64,000 bases of DNA from CAYJLW01 sp964370965 (GCA_964370965.1 CAYJLW010000003.1:67936-131935), one strand, 5' to 3'. Counted from the stretch's first letter, positions 1 through 8,585 are shown. The notes: generated from the letters alone by a model not told the origin. Made by a program: numbers and translations.

Positions 1-69
1 CACGTGGTCCGGACGAGATCAGGGCCGTGTGCGGCCCCCGAGGCGAAGAGGCCCCGGTTGAATCAGCCG

Positions 70-366
70 ATGAACCGACAGCTCAAGAGGGCCCAGGCCA
101 AACAGGAACGCCAGGCCGAGAAGGCCGCGATCACACCCACGCGCGCCAAGCGCGCCCAGGTCCAGCAGCAGGCCGCCCGCCAGCGGGTCGGGGTGGCCCA
201 GTTCTTCCGCGAAGTCGCCGCCGAGATGAAGAAGGTGGCGTGGCCCACACGCAGCGAAGTCTGGACTTCCACGATCATCGTGCTGGTCACGGTCGTGATC
301 CTCACCTCGCTGATCTTCGGTCTCGACTATGCCTTCGGGAAGCTCGTACTGGCGGTGTTCGGATGA
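70..366 (+). CDS. secE: Preprotein translocase subunit SecE
   Basis: SecE is the small clamp subunit of the SecYEG channel in the inner membrane. The 98-residue product has a basic, Ala/Gln-rich N-terminal half, then the conserved motif EMKKVAWPTRSEV (about residues 54-66) and one C-terminal membrane segment (about 70-93). This is the one-TM form usual outside Proteobacteria. ATG 70 gives the usual family length. A GTG at 4 in the same frame would add 22 residues and cannot be excluded because the window begins there; neither start has a strong Shine-Dalgarno. The stop overlaps the nusG start (ATGA), so the pair is translationally coupled, as in most bacteria. Confidence 0.93.
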   Translation: MNRQLKRAQAKQERQAEKAAITPTRAKRAQVQQQAARQRVGVAQFFREVAAEMKKVAWPTRSEVWTSTIIVLVTVVILTSLIFGLDYAFGKLVLAVFG

Positions 367-1001
367 CCGAGGACGTGTTCGCCCCTGACGACGCGGCTGT
401 CGCCGGTGACGGTGGAGACACCGCCGTCGCCACCGCCGAACCGGAGGTCGAGAAGGCTCCGCCGAGCCCGTTCGACCTCCCCGGGGACTGGTACGTCGTC
501 CACACCTACGCGGGCTACGAGAACAAGGTGAAGACGAACCTCGAGAGCCGGATCTCCTCCATGAACATGGAGCGGGCGATCTTCCAGGTCGTGATCCCCA
601 TGGAGGACGTCATCGAGTTCAAGGGCGGCAAGAAGACCGTCGTACCGAAGAAGGTCTTCCCCGGCTATCTCCTGGTGCGCATGCGCCTGAACGACGAGTC
701 CTGGGGTGTGGTCCGCCACACGCCCGGAGTCACCGGATTCGTGGGCTCCGGGGCCAAGCCCGTGCCCCTGTCGCGGCGCGAGGTCGAGCGCATCCTGCAG
801 GTGAAGCCCGACAAGAAGGTGAAGCCAAAGCTCGAGTGGGAGGCGGGGGAGAACGTGCGGGTCACGTCCGGTCCCTTCGCCGACCTCGACGGCACCATCG
901 CCGAGATCAACGTCGATCAGTCCAAACTCAAGGTGCTCGTCAACATCTTTGGCCGGGAGACCCCCGTGGAACTCGGCTTCGACCAGGTCGCCAAGCTCTA
1001 G
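363..1001 (+). CDS. nusG: Transcription termination/antitermination factor NusG
   Basis: NusG binds the RNA polymerase clamp and links it to Rho or the leading ribosome. The 212-residue protein has an acidic 35-residue N-terminal extension, common in actinobacteria, then the NGN domain (DWYVVHTYAGYENKVK at about residues 43-58, FPGYLLVRM near 100) and a C-terminal KOW domain (GENVRVTSGPFADLDGTI at about 162-179). ATG 363 overlaps the secE stop. The frame is open further upstream but lacks NusG character there. The gene sits in the standard secE-nusG-rplK order and is followed after 19 bp by rplK. Confidence 0.96.
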   Translation: MTEDVFAPDDAAVAGDGGDTAVATAEPEVEKAPPSPFDLPGDWYVVHTYAGYENKVKTNLESRISSMNMERAIFQVVIPMEDVIEFKGGKKTVVPKKVFPGYLLVRMRLNDESWGVVRHTPGVTGFVGSGAKPVPLSRREVERILQVKPDKKVKPKLEWEAGENVRVTSGPFADLDGTIAEINVDQSKLKVLVNIFGRETPVELGFDQVAKL

Positions 1002-1020
1002 GCCACGAGGGAACACAACC

Positions 1021-1446
1021 ATGGGACGCAAGAAAGTCGCCGCTGTCGTCAAGCTGCAGATCTCCGCCGGCCAGGCCACCCCGGCACCTCCGGTGGGCAC
1101 CGCCCTCGGTCCGCACGGGCTCAACATCATGGACTTCTGCAAGGCGTACAACGCCGAGACGCAACAGAAGGCCGGTCAGGTGGTCCCCGTCGAGATCACG
1201 ATCTACGAGGACCGCAGCTTCACGTTCGTCCTCAAGACGCCGCCCACGTCGTTCCTTCTCAAGCAGGCCGCCGGCCTCGAGAAGGCGTCCGCCGAGCCGC
1301 ATCGCGAGAAGGTGGGGTCCGTTACGAAGGACCAGGTGCGCAAGATCGCCGAGGAGAAGATGCCCGACCTCAACGCCAACGACGTCGAGGCGGCGATGCG
1401 GATGGTGGAGGGCACCGCCCGCTCCATGGGCATCACGGTCGGCTAG
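1021..1446 (+). CDS. rplK: 50S ribosomal protein L11
   Basis: L11 forms the GTPase-associated stalk base with L10 and binds 23S rRNA helices 43/44. The 141-residue length is exactly typical. The N-terminal domain begins MGRKKVAAVVKLQI and contains the proline-rich segment (PAPPVGTALGPHGLNI, about residues 21-36) that contacts thiopeptides and elongation factors. The C-terminal RNA-binding domain ends in the usual GTARSMGITVG. ATG 1021 was chosen over upstream in-frame codons because it gives the canonical N-terminus. It lies 19 bp after nusG and 83 bp before rplA. Confidence 0.97.
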   Translation: MGRKKVAAVVKLQISAGQATPAPPVGTALGPHGLNIMDFCKAYNAETQQKAGQVVPVEITIYEDRSFTFVLKTPPTSFLLKQAAGLEKASAEPHREKVGSVTKDQVRKIAEEKMPDLNANDVEAAMRMVEGTARSMGITVG

Positions 1447-1529
1447 GAGATCGCAGCGCCGGGCGCGTGCCCGGTGCCGAGTGGGAGGCCGTTCCCTTGG
1501 GGGCGGTCGTTCGGACCACAGGAGGCAAC

Positions 1530-2240
1530 ATGGCCAGACACGGGAAGCGCTACAGCGACGCCGTCCGCGGTTTCGACAGCGCCGCCCTCCATGAGCCCGT
1601 GGAGGCGCTGGGGATCGTGAAGTCCCTGGCGAAGGCGAAGTTCGACGAGACCGTCGAGGTGGCGTTCCGCCTCGGCATCGACGCCCGCAAGGCCGACCAG
1701 GCCGTGCGGGGAACGGTGAGCCTCCCTCATGGCACGGGCAAGGACGTCCGCGTGGCGGTCTTCGCCCAGGGCAACGCCGCCCGTGCCGCCACCGAGGCCG
1801 GCGCCGACTTCGTCGGCGACACCGACCTCGTGGAGCAGGTCCAGGGGGGCATGCTCGACTTCGACGTGGCGATCGCCACACCCGACATGATGGGCCAGGT
1901 CGGCAAGCTCGGGAAGATCCTCGGCCCGCGGGGGCTCATGCCCAACCCGAAGTCGGGCACCGTGACACCCGACGCGGGCGAGGCCGTGACGCAGTTCAAG
2001 GCCGGGCGCGTGGAATACCGCAACGACCGTTTCGGCAACGTGCACTTCGCCGTGGGCCGGGCGAGTTTCGACGTCGGCCGCCTGCTCGACAACTACCGGG
2101 CCGCCGTCGAGGAGATGCTGCGGGCGAAGCCGGCGGCCGCCAAGGGGCGCTACCTCCGGGGCGTCGCTGTGAGCTCCACGATGGGTCCGGGCGTCCGGAT
2201 CGACCCCGCCAAGGCGAAGCCCGAAGACGACACGGTCTGA
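1530..2240 (+). CDS. rplA: 50S ribosomal protein L1
   Basis: L1 forms the mobile stalk at the E site and in many bacteria autoregulates the rplKA mRNA. The 236-residue product shows the family signature, with MARHGKRYSDAV at the start, KFDETVEVAFRLGIDARKAD (about 38-57) and GKLGKILGPRGLMPNPKSGT (about 127-146). A clear ribosome site (AGGAGG at 1520-1525) precedes ATG 1530. In most bacteria rplJ follows directly. Here rplJ is 17.7 kb away, and the next gene (2412) is accessory. The same junction is also split in mycobacteria, so splitting is not unique, but the cargo here is different. Confidence 0.97.
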   Translation: MARHGKRYSDAVRGFDSAALHEPVEALGIVKSLAKAKFDETVEVAFRLGIDARKADQAVRGTVSLPHGTGKDVRVAVFAQGNAARAATEAGADFVGDTDLVEQVQGGMLDFDVAIATPDMMGQVGKLGKILGPRGLMPNPKSGTVTPDAGEAVTQFKAGRVEYRNDRFGNVHFAVGRASFDVGRLLDNYRAAVEEMLRAKPAAAKGRYLRGVAVSSTMGPGVRIDPAKAKPEDDTV

Positions 2241-2411
2241 CAGCTTCCGGCAGACGCGGTGGGGCCGGGGCCTCCCGGAAGGGATACCGCCCCCTGGCGG
2301 CGAACGTAGCTACGATCAGTGTTCCGAATGCTCCGGATGGGCGTATCGGCGCCCATCCGCCGCCCCAGACGCGGAGGCGGTCCGAGACAGACGGGGGGAG
2401 TCGATCAGGCG

Positions 2412-2954
2412 ATGGCCCAGCCACCCCGGATCCTGCTGGACACGGCCGCCAAACAGGCGGCGGCGGAGGACGTCCTGCGGCGGGCCGGCTGGACGATCCG
2501 CCGGGGGTGGTCGGGTGGGCGGGGCGAGGTACGCAGCGGTGTCGTCTCCGACGTCGAGGACGCCGGTGCCCTGTTGCGCTGGGTTCTCGACGGCGGTGGC
2601 GTTGTGGCCCTGGTCGCCGCCCCGGCGCTGCGTGCGGCGCTCCACGACGACCTCCGGCACCTGGGCGGGGTCCACACCTGGGAAGACGCCTGCCGCCGGC
2701 CCGGCGTGCTGGTCCACCACGAGGGCGCTGCCCTGCTCGAGCTCATCGCCCAGGGTCTCTCCGTGGGGGAGTCGGCCCGGCGGGCGCACGTCTCGCTACG
2801 AACCGCCGAGCGGCGGCTGGCCGCCGCCCGGCGCGTTCTCGGGGCCGCATCCACCGAGGAGGCCGTCACGCTCCTGTGTTCGGCGGCGAGCGGACAGGCG
2901 GCTGAGACGGGTCTCACCCGCGCCCCGAGAGTGCGGGGGGCCGGCTGGCCTTGA
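2412..2954 (+). CDS. Small LuxR-type helix-turn-helix protein
   Basis: This 180-residue protein opens island 1. The C-terminal third reads as a LuxR/GerE-type helix-turn-helix (LIAQGLSVGESARRAHVS followed by LRTAERRLAAARRVLGA), so DNA binding is likely. The N-terminal part (about residues 1-105) resembles a degenerate receiver-like alpha/beta fold, with an alternating strand/helix pattern (RILLD, GVVSDVEDA, VVALVAAPAL), but I see no phospho-acceptor Asp in a convincing setting. ATG 2412 is preferred over an in-frame ATG at 2319 because a G-rich ribosome site (GGGGGAG) lies 11 bp upstream and the extra 31 residues look non-coding. The target is unknown; the neighbouring PKD gene (3081) or the giant gene are candidates by position only. 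Confidence 0.7.
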   Translation: MAQPPRILLDTAAKQAAAEDVLRRAGWTIRRGWSGGRGEVRSGVVSDVEDAGALLRWVLDGGGVVALVAAPALRAALHDDLRHLGGVHTWEDACRRPGVLVHHEGAALLELIAQGLSVGESARRAHVSLRTAERRLAAARRVLGAASTEEAVTLLCSAASGQAAETGLTRAPRVRGAGWP

Positions 2955-2969
2955 GTGGCGCCCCTGAAG

Positions 2970-3026
2970 TTGACCAACAACTCGACAACACCTGCTTAAC
3001 AAAGGTTCTACCCATCTCAGCAGGTG
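2970..3026 (+). promoter_or_regulatory. Promoter with overlapping inverted repeat
   Basis: TTGACC (2970-2975) is followed 17 bp later by TGCTTA (2993-2998), or 18 bp later by GCTTAA. A perfect 8-bp inverted repeat, CACCTGCT (2989-2996) and AGCAGGTG (3019-3026), overlaps the -10 element. The segment is visibly AT-richer than its surroundings. It probably drives the gene at 3081, and the inverted repeat could be an operator or an early hairpin. Confidence 0.45.
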
Positions 3027-3080
3027 ACCAGCAGGCCTCCAGCGAAAGCAAGTGGCCAAGTGGTCACTCAAGGGGATGTC

Positions 3081-3926
3081 ATGACCGACCCCGACGACCC
3101 CTCCAACCACAAAGAGGCGATCTGGCAGACCACAGCGCGGATGAGCGACCTCACCGACCCCTCGCAGTGGAACACCTACTACGACGACGGCGACGATACG
3201 TGGGCGATCTTCGAGATCGACGCCATCCTCCACGAGGACGTGGAGAACGTCGTCAGCGGGAACACGTTCCTCTCGGCCTGGCAGGCGATGTGGGACGGCC
3301 TCCTCTGGATCAACGGCGTGAACACCATCGCCCGGGACCTCCCCGACGCCGACACCACCTGGATGGGCATCGCCACCTACGAGCGCTGGACGCTGCCCTC
3401 GCGCAGGCCGGCGTCGTCCACGACCACGCTCGGGACCCTGACGACGTTCTGGTGCCTCGACGAAGGCACGCTCACCTCCGGGAGATTCGGGACCTCGGAC
3501 GACGGCACGTACCTCGAGATGTCGGCCCGTTCCGGGGGTGGGGACCGCATCGAGGTCTACCTCGTCGGCTACTACCCCGGCGGCGAGGTGCGCTTCGTAC
3601 GGGAGATGATCGACGTGGAGTATCTCGACGTCGACGGCACCGCCTGCCGGCTCTGGCGGATAACGGCCGTCCCGACGCCCTCGGGGACGTCCGTGAGCGT
3701 GAGCGGCGGGGCCACCGGCGGGGACACCTGCGTGTGGTACCCCGGCGACGGCTCTTCCGAGGAGTCCCACGCCTCCACGTTCTCCCACACCTACACCTTC
3801 CCCGGCACCTACCGGGTGATGCAGGTCTGCTACGAGGACGACTCCGGTGACGACTTGGGGGAGGCCCAGGACGAGCAGCGCTACACGGTCGACTCGGTTC
3901 GCACGGACGACGTCACGGTGGGCTGA
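3081..3926 (+). CDS. Uncharacterised protein with C-terminal PKD-like domain
   Basis: The 281-residue acidic protein is rich in Trp, Tyr, Asp and Thr, a composition typical of extracellular beta proteins, yet it has no signal peptide or membrane segment. The last 80 residues look like a PKD domain (WYPGDGSSEE, then STFSHTYTFPGTYRVMQVC). The N-terminal 200 residues are unrecognised. ATG 3081 has AAGGGGA upstream at about 7 bp and is preferred over the in-frame ATG 3024. The gene is preceded by the candidate promoter at 2970 and converges on the regulator at 3980. PKD domains recur in the giant at 8069 and in the 2007-residue protein at 33952, which suggests a shared theme, possibly surface binding. 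Function unknown. Confidence 0.75.
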   Translation: MTDPDDPSNHKEAIWQTTARMSDLTDPSQWNTYYDDGDDTWAIFEIDAILHEDVENVVSGNTFLSAWQAMWDGLLWINGVNTIARDLPDADTTWMGIATYERWTLPSRRPASSTTTLGTLTTFWCLDEGTLTSGRFGTSDDGTYLEMSARSGGGDRIEVYLVGYYPGGEVRFVREMIDVEYLDVDGTACRLWRITAVPTPSGTSVSVSGGATGGDTCVWYPGDGSSEESHASTFSHTYTFPGTYRVMQVCYEDDSGDDLGEAQDEQRYTVDSVRTDDVTVG

Positions 3927-3953
3927 CGCGATCGCGGCGGACGGCCAGCCCGA

Positions 3954-3969
3954 CCTGGCCTGGGCCAGG
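3954..3969. terminator. Short hairpin between convergent genes
   Basis: CCTGGC (3954-3959), loop CTGG, GCCAGG (3964-3969) lies in the 53-bp gap between the converging genes ending at 3926 and 3980. It could act as a bidirectional terminator. There is no T tract. Confidence 0.35.
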
Positions 3970-3979
3970 CACGCCCCGG

Positions 3980-6547
3980 CTATCCCTCGCCCGCGGCTGC
4001 CGCTTCGTCCTGCAGGAGCAGGTCCGCCATCGTGGCGAGGGCCTGACTCCTGTTCGTGGCCCCCAACTTCTGGCGGGCGGACTTCACGTGCGATTCCACG
4101 GTGCGGGGGCTGACGGCGAGTCGTCGGCCCACCTGAGCGTAAGTGAGGCCGTTCCCGATGAGACGCATGACCTGCACCTCCCGCTCCGAGAGCGGCAGCC
4201 CCTCGGCCACCTCGTGCGTGGCCCGCCGATGCACCCCGGCGAGGCGCAGGGAGCGGCGGACGCGGGCGAGCAGCGGGACGATGCCGACGTCGGCGACGGA
4301 CTCCTCGACCTGCAGCAGCGTGGTGCGCGCCTCGGCCAGGTCACCTGCCCGCCGCATCGCTTCCCCCGCCGCCCAGGCGCAGCGCAGGGTGCCCCTGGTC
4401 AGGGACGACTCGCCGTAGGCGGCGCGGGCGGCGTCGAACGCCTCGACGGCGTTGCGGCAGTCGTCGTCGTCCCCCGCCAGGAGGCCGACGGCCCGGGTCT
4501 CCTCGTGCAGGGCCCGGGAGATGGGGAAGGGCAACAGGGGCAGTGGGGGCCCGGGCGGAAGATCCGCCTCCAGGGCCGCCCAGTGCCGGGTCGGGTACAG
4601 CAGGAGCAGCAGGGGTGTCGCGCCGTCGAGGGCGATCTCGTGCGGGCCGAGGAGTCCGACGGCTCGCTCCGGGTGTCCCGCCCAGAACTCGCAGTCGGCG
4701 AGGGCCGTTTGCAGCATGGGCGCCACGAGGTCCTCCTCTGCCGCGAGGACGCCGCGAGCGAGGAACGCCCGTGCCTCGTCGAAGCGGCCGAGATCGGTGA
4801 GGGTGAGGCCGTAGCACAGGTGCGCGACGGCCGCCAGGGTGGGGCTCGGCCTGCTGAGGAGGACGTCCGGAGCGAGCTCCAGGGCCTCGCCGTAGCGGCC
4901 CTGGCAGACGTAGGCGGCGAGGCGGCACGCCTGCAGCTCCGCCTCCCAGCGTCTCTCGTCGAGGGCGGCGGCGTGGGCCACGAGGTCTTCGAGAAGCGCA
5001 GCGCCGTCCGCGAGCCGGCCGGCCACTGCGTAGCCGAAGGTGAGGTTCACCCCCGCCATGAAGCGGAGGTGGGCGTCGGCCGTCTGCGCGGCGTGATCCA
5101 GCACACGCAGAGCCGGGGATTCCCAGTCGTCCCGCCCGAGCAGGGCGCCCGCCGCCGAGGACCACAGCAGCGCGGCGTGCGGGAACACCCCGAGCTCAGC
5201 GGCGCCGGCGACGACGTCCGCCGCCTGGGCGAGAGCACCGGCCACGTCCCACTCCACCTGGAAGGGGATCCTGAGGGACTCCTCGCGCAGGCGGAGCGCG
5301 ACCACCGACTTCGAGTCTCCCGTCAGCTCCAGGCCGGCGCGCACGGCGGCGACGGCGCCCTTGTGGTCGCCCTGGTCGCCGGCGGCGCGGGCCGTCCAGT
5401 AGAGGGCGGCCGCACGTGTCTCGGGGTCTTCGGACTGCACGCTCTCGGCGAGGTCGCGGGCGGCCTCGACCTGGCGGGCCGACAGCAGCAACTCGGCGGC
5501 GCGGAGCTTCAAGGAGTCGGCTTCCGGTCCCGAAGCCACCGACGCCGCCAGGCGCAGCCAGGCCACCTCTTCCGATGCGCACGCCGCCGATGCGATCGCG
5601 GCCTTGGCCCGCGAGAGAGCGGCGTCCTTGTCGCCGGCCCGGGCGAGGTGCTCGGCGGCCTCACCGGGGGACGGCACGCATTCGGCCACGAGTCGATGGG
5701 CGGCCTTGTGGTCGCACGCGTCCATGTCCCGCCGTGCCCAGTCCCCGATCAAGGAGTGGCGCAGGGAGACGAGAGACGTGACGTCCACGAGGCGGCGGCG
5801 TTCCAGCTCGCCGATGCGATCCGCGATCTGGAGGCGGGTGCAGAGCTCGGGGGTCGCCGGTCGCCCGAGGACGGCGAGTACCTGCAGGGCGCGCAGGGCG
5901 CCGGGTTCCAGTCCCTTGATCCGGGCGGCGATCATCATCTCCACCGATTCGGGCTGCGTTTCCCCGGCGAGTGCCAGCTCTTGGAGCAGGAGAGGGTTCC
6001 CGTCGGCGATCTGGAGGATCTCGGCGTGTCTCGCGGGCGGCAGGCCGGGGGCGAGCCGGGCGAGGAGGGCCTCGCAGTCCCCGGGCGCAAGGGGAGGAAT
6101 CGGCACCACTTCGAACCCGGCCGCTTCGAGGCGGGCAAGGAGAGCGTCCGTGCCGGGCTCTCCCTCCCGGACGACGGCGAGCTCGGGGATCCGCCCGGCG
6201 AGCGCGCAGACGACCTCCAGCGTCTCGGCGTCCGCCCACTGGGCGTCGTCGAGGATGAGCGTGCCGCGCCCCACCCGGGAGGCCACGGCGTCGGCCGCCG
6301 CCAGTGTGTCCCGGGGCAGAGCTTCCAGCCCGAGCGCCCGCCGCAGCGGTAGGAGGGGCAGGCGGAGCGTGGCGAAGGCGTTGCCGAGGAAGGGCGGCTG
6401 CCCGCTGCGCCGGGCAGCTTCGACGGCGACGGCGGTGCGACCGATGCCGGCCTCGCCGACGAGGGCCACGGGTGTGGCGTCGCGAACGAGGCGGCAGAGG
6501 ACGGCGAGCTCCTTCTCGCGTCCGAGTATCCGTTGCTCCTCTGGCAT
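3980..6547 (-). CDS. LuxR-family regulator with STAND/AAA ATPase domain (MalT-like)
   Basis: This is a large transcriptional regulator of 855 residues. An N-terminal NTPase has a P-loop GEAGIGRT (residues 31-38) and a Walker B strand GTLILDDAQWAD (about 95-106). A long TPR-like helical region rich in Ala/Leu spans about 330-780. A C-terminal LuxR helix-turn-helix (LPLSEREVQVMRLIGNGLTY, then VSPRTVESHVKSARQKLGA) spans about 784-842. The P-loop lysine is replaced by arginine, which may weaken hydrolysis. ATG 6547 has a GGAG about 11 bp upstream; the 192 further in-frame codons upstream are Arg-rich shadow sequence. It lies 260 bp downstream of the broken propeller gene on the same strand. Ligand and targets are unknown; controlling the neighbouring exported proteins is an inference. 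Confidence 0.85.
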   Translation of the reverse strand: MPEEQRILGREKELAVLCRLVRDATPVALVGEAGIGRTAVAVEAARRSGQPPFLGNAFATLRLPLLPLRRALGLEALPRDTLAAADAVASRVGRGTLILDDAQWADAETLEVVCALAGRIPELAVVREGEPGTDALLARLEAAGFEVVPIPPLAPGDCEALLARLAPGLPPARHAEILQIADGNPLLLQELALAGETQPESVEMMIAARIKGLEPGALRALQVLAVLGRPATPELCTRLQIADRIGELERRRLVDVTSLVSLRHSLIGDWARRDMDACDHKAAHRLVAECVPSPGEAAEHLARAGDKDAALSRAKAAIASAACASEEVAWLRLAASVASGPEADSLKLRAAELLLSARQVEAARDLAESVQSEDPETRAAALYWTARAAGDQGDHKGAVAAVRAGLELTGDSKSVVALRLREESLRIPFQVEWDVAGALAQAADVVAGAAELGVFPHAALLWSSAAGALLGRDDWESPALRVLDHAAQTADAHLRFMAGVNLTFGYAVAGRLADGAALLEDLVAHAAALDERRWEAELQACRLAAYVCQGRYGEALELAPDVLLSRPSPTLAAVAHLCYGLTLTDLGRFDEARAFLARGVLAAEEDLVAPMLQTALADCEFWAGHPERAVGLLGPHEIALDGATPLLLLLYPTRHWAALEADLPPGPPLPLLPFPISRALHEETRAVGLLAGDDDDCRNAVEAFDAARAAYGESSLTRGTLRCAWAAGEAMRRAGDLAEARTTLLQVEESVADVGIVPLLARVRRSLRLAGVHRRATHEVAEGLPLSEREVQVMRLIGNGLTYAQVGRRLAVSPRTVESHVKSARQKLGATNRSQALATMADLLLQDEAAAAGEG

Positions 6548-6807
6548 CCGGCCCAAGCTCCGCGTGTCGCGGTCGCCGCAGGGCTTCTGCGTCGCGCGCC
6601 GCCGATCCTCCCTCGGTCTCCGACGGCGCACGGGCGGCGGGTCGGCGCCGCAGCCCAGAGTTCGCCGCTCCACCCGGTCGGCGCGAGCTGTGACGCGCCC
6701 GTCCCCGGCTCGGGGGGAGACCGGGGACAGACGCGAGCTCTGCCGCCGGGACGTGTCGGGGCCGGGCCGGGGCGGGAAGGTTTGGGGTTGCCCCAGCCCG
6801 GCCTCCG

Positions 6808-7952
6808 TCAGTCGGGGACCGAGGTGGCGAAGATGTCCCGCACCCCGTTGGTGTCCCCGGTGACGACGTTGGCGGCCGCCGAGGAGAACGCCACGCTGTT
6901 CCCTTGGGAGGAGACGGCGTTCCCGAGCGGCTCCGTATCGGCCCCCGACCCGATTGCCCGACCCGTGGTCGCAACCGAGGCGAGCCGGTGGCCCGCCACC
7001 AGGGCCGGCTTTCCTGCGACGGTGATGTCGCTCACGATCAGGTCGTTCTGGCCGTTGACGTCGGGGATCCCGGTCAGAGGCTGGGACGGGATCGAGGTCT
7101 CCCACGCCACCCGGCAACACCAACCCAAGGACCCGCGGCCGCCGGCGGAGATCCTGGTGTCAGAGGGCACGGTGGCCTTCGCGTGTGTCCCGGGGTGTTC
7201 GGAGACACAGGTCATCGAATGGACAACGGTCACGACCACGACGCTCACTCCCGGCTGGGCGCAACCGCCTCCAGAGAGGTCCGTGGCGGACGTCACGAAA
7301 GCGACGGTGATCTGCGGCCACCCCGAACCCACCAGGCGGACCCCTTTGCTCGGGCCGTTGCCCGTGTAGGAGGAGTAGTACCCGTTCCACTTGACCGACA
7401 CGGGCGTGGTCGACATGTAGGGCGGGGGGATCCTGTGACGAGGAGGCTGACGAAGACGTCGCGCGCGCCGTTGCCGTCCGACATGGAGTAGTCGCCGACG
7501 AGGTTGGTGGCGTCGGATTCGAAGACCACGACCACAACTGGTGGCACGCCCGAACTGGCGAATGCCCTGTCCAAACGGAACTCGTCGACATCAGGTTTCG
7601 CGCTTCTGGCGTTCGGATCTTGGGGCGCGTGCGACCCAGGGTCGTGGCCCATGATCCGGACGGTGTTGGCGGTGCTGAGGCGGCGCACGAAGACGTCGCG
7701 GACGGCGTTGGTGTCGCCTGCGAGGAGGTTGGTGGCGCCGGACTGGAAGGCGACGACGTCGCCGTCGGAGGAGATGCTGGGCTCGGCGCTGTCCCAGTTG
7801 GCCTGCGCTCCGGCGCTGGAGACGCTCACGCGGGCGGTGGTGGCGGTGGTGCGGTCGTGGACGAAGACCACGTGCAATCCGGGATACCCGCCATTTCCGC
7901 GGCAACCCCTGGCGTTCTTGGTCCGAGCTGTTGAACAGGGGTGCGTGACCAC
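6808..7952 (-). pseudogene. Broken TolB/PD40-type beta-propeller gene
   Basis: Two overlapping minus-strand reading frames together encode propeller repeats like those of the giant gene at 8069. The upstream frame (from 7952) holds VFVHDRTTATTARVSVSSAG and LLAGDTNAVRDVFVRRL. The downstream frame (from about 7416 to 6808) ends with AANVVTGDTNGVRDIFATS. Adding one base to the G6 run at 7424-7429 joins them smoothly (GSPPPYMSTTPV), so there is one frameshift, either real or a homopolymer error. The 5' end starts inside a repeat and has no signal peptide, so it is also truncated at the N-terminus. It points away from the giant gene, only 116 bp separating them. It is probably a decayed paralogue or a detached part of a former larger gene. 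Confidence 0.7.
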
Positions 7953-8068
7953 TTACGGTGTGCCTTGGGGCGCCGGAGGTGCCCGAGATCGTGGCGGCCG
8001 TGGCTGGAGGAAGCGGGCCTTGGGAGTCGGGAAGGGAACCCACACCGGGCGGAGGGGAGCGCGCTCCC

Positions 8069-8485
8069 ATGGGAGGTGGGGGGGTGCGTCCGCCTTCCGG
8101 GTGGTGGCTGTCGGGGTCGCCCTGGTCGTGGCGCTTCCGGTCCTAGCGGTGGCGCCGCTGGAGCCCGCCGGCGCGCAGAGCCCTGGTCAGGCGACCGGGG
8201 ACAGCTACGGGGCCTTCGTGTCGGGGGACGGGGGCCATGTCGTGTTCTCCTCGGATGCGGCGAACCTGGTCGCGGGGGACACGAACTCGACCACGGACGT
8301 CTTCGTCCTGGACACGACGTCGGGTCAGTTGCAGCGGGTGAGCGTCAGCTCCGACGGGACCGAGGGTGACAGCCTCAGCACCTCGGGGTCCCTGAGCGAC
8401 GACGGTCGGTTCGTGGCCTTCGACTCGTGGGCCTCGAACTTGGTGGCGGGGGACACGAACGGGATGTCGGACGTGTTCGTGTACG
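8069..8485 (+). CDS. Giant exported multidomain protein, N-terminal part (before gap)
   Basis: This is the first segment of a gene that runs to 19355. ATG 8069 has an excellent ribosome site (GGAGGGGAG, 8051-8059, 9 bp away). The reading frame of the signal peptide (RVVAVGVALVVALPVLAVA, coded from about 8098) is one base off the ATG. One extra G in the G7 run at 8078-8084 would give a perfect start, MGGGGGASAFR plus the hydrophobic core and an Ala-rich cleavage region (PAGAQS). The mature part begins two propeller repeats (LVAGDTNSTTDVFVLD; LVAGDTNGMSDVFVY) and then hits the 100-N gap. Without the correction, no good ATG/GTG start lies in the coding frame. Export is likely; the missing base is inference. 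Confidence 0.7.
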
Positions 8486-8585
8486 NNNNNNNNNNNNNNN
8501 NNNNNNNNNNNNNNNNNNNNNNNNNNNNNNNNNNNNNNNNNNNNNNNNNNNNNNNNNNNNNNNNNNNNNNNNNNNNNNNNNNNNN
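8486..8585. other. Assembly gap (100 N)
   Basis: A run of exactly 100 N, a placeholder of unknown true length. The bases on both sides belong to the same near-identical propeller repeat: TCGTGTACG ends the left flank and reappears at the start of the right flank. The gap is therefore probably caused by repeat collapse, and one or more repeat units may be missing. Confidence 0.95.

Noticed and set aside
2241..2300. Attachment site or integrase scar after rplA
   Set aside because: No integrase, transposase or tRNA is present in the island and I found no direct repeat pairing the rplA end with the rplJ side.
4088..6352. 754-codon plus-strand open frame opposite the LuxR-type regulator
   Set aside because: Low-complexity Gly/Glu/Arg translation, no start site or domains; the minus strand encodes clear ATPase and HTH motifs.
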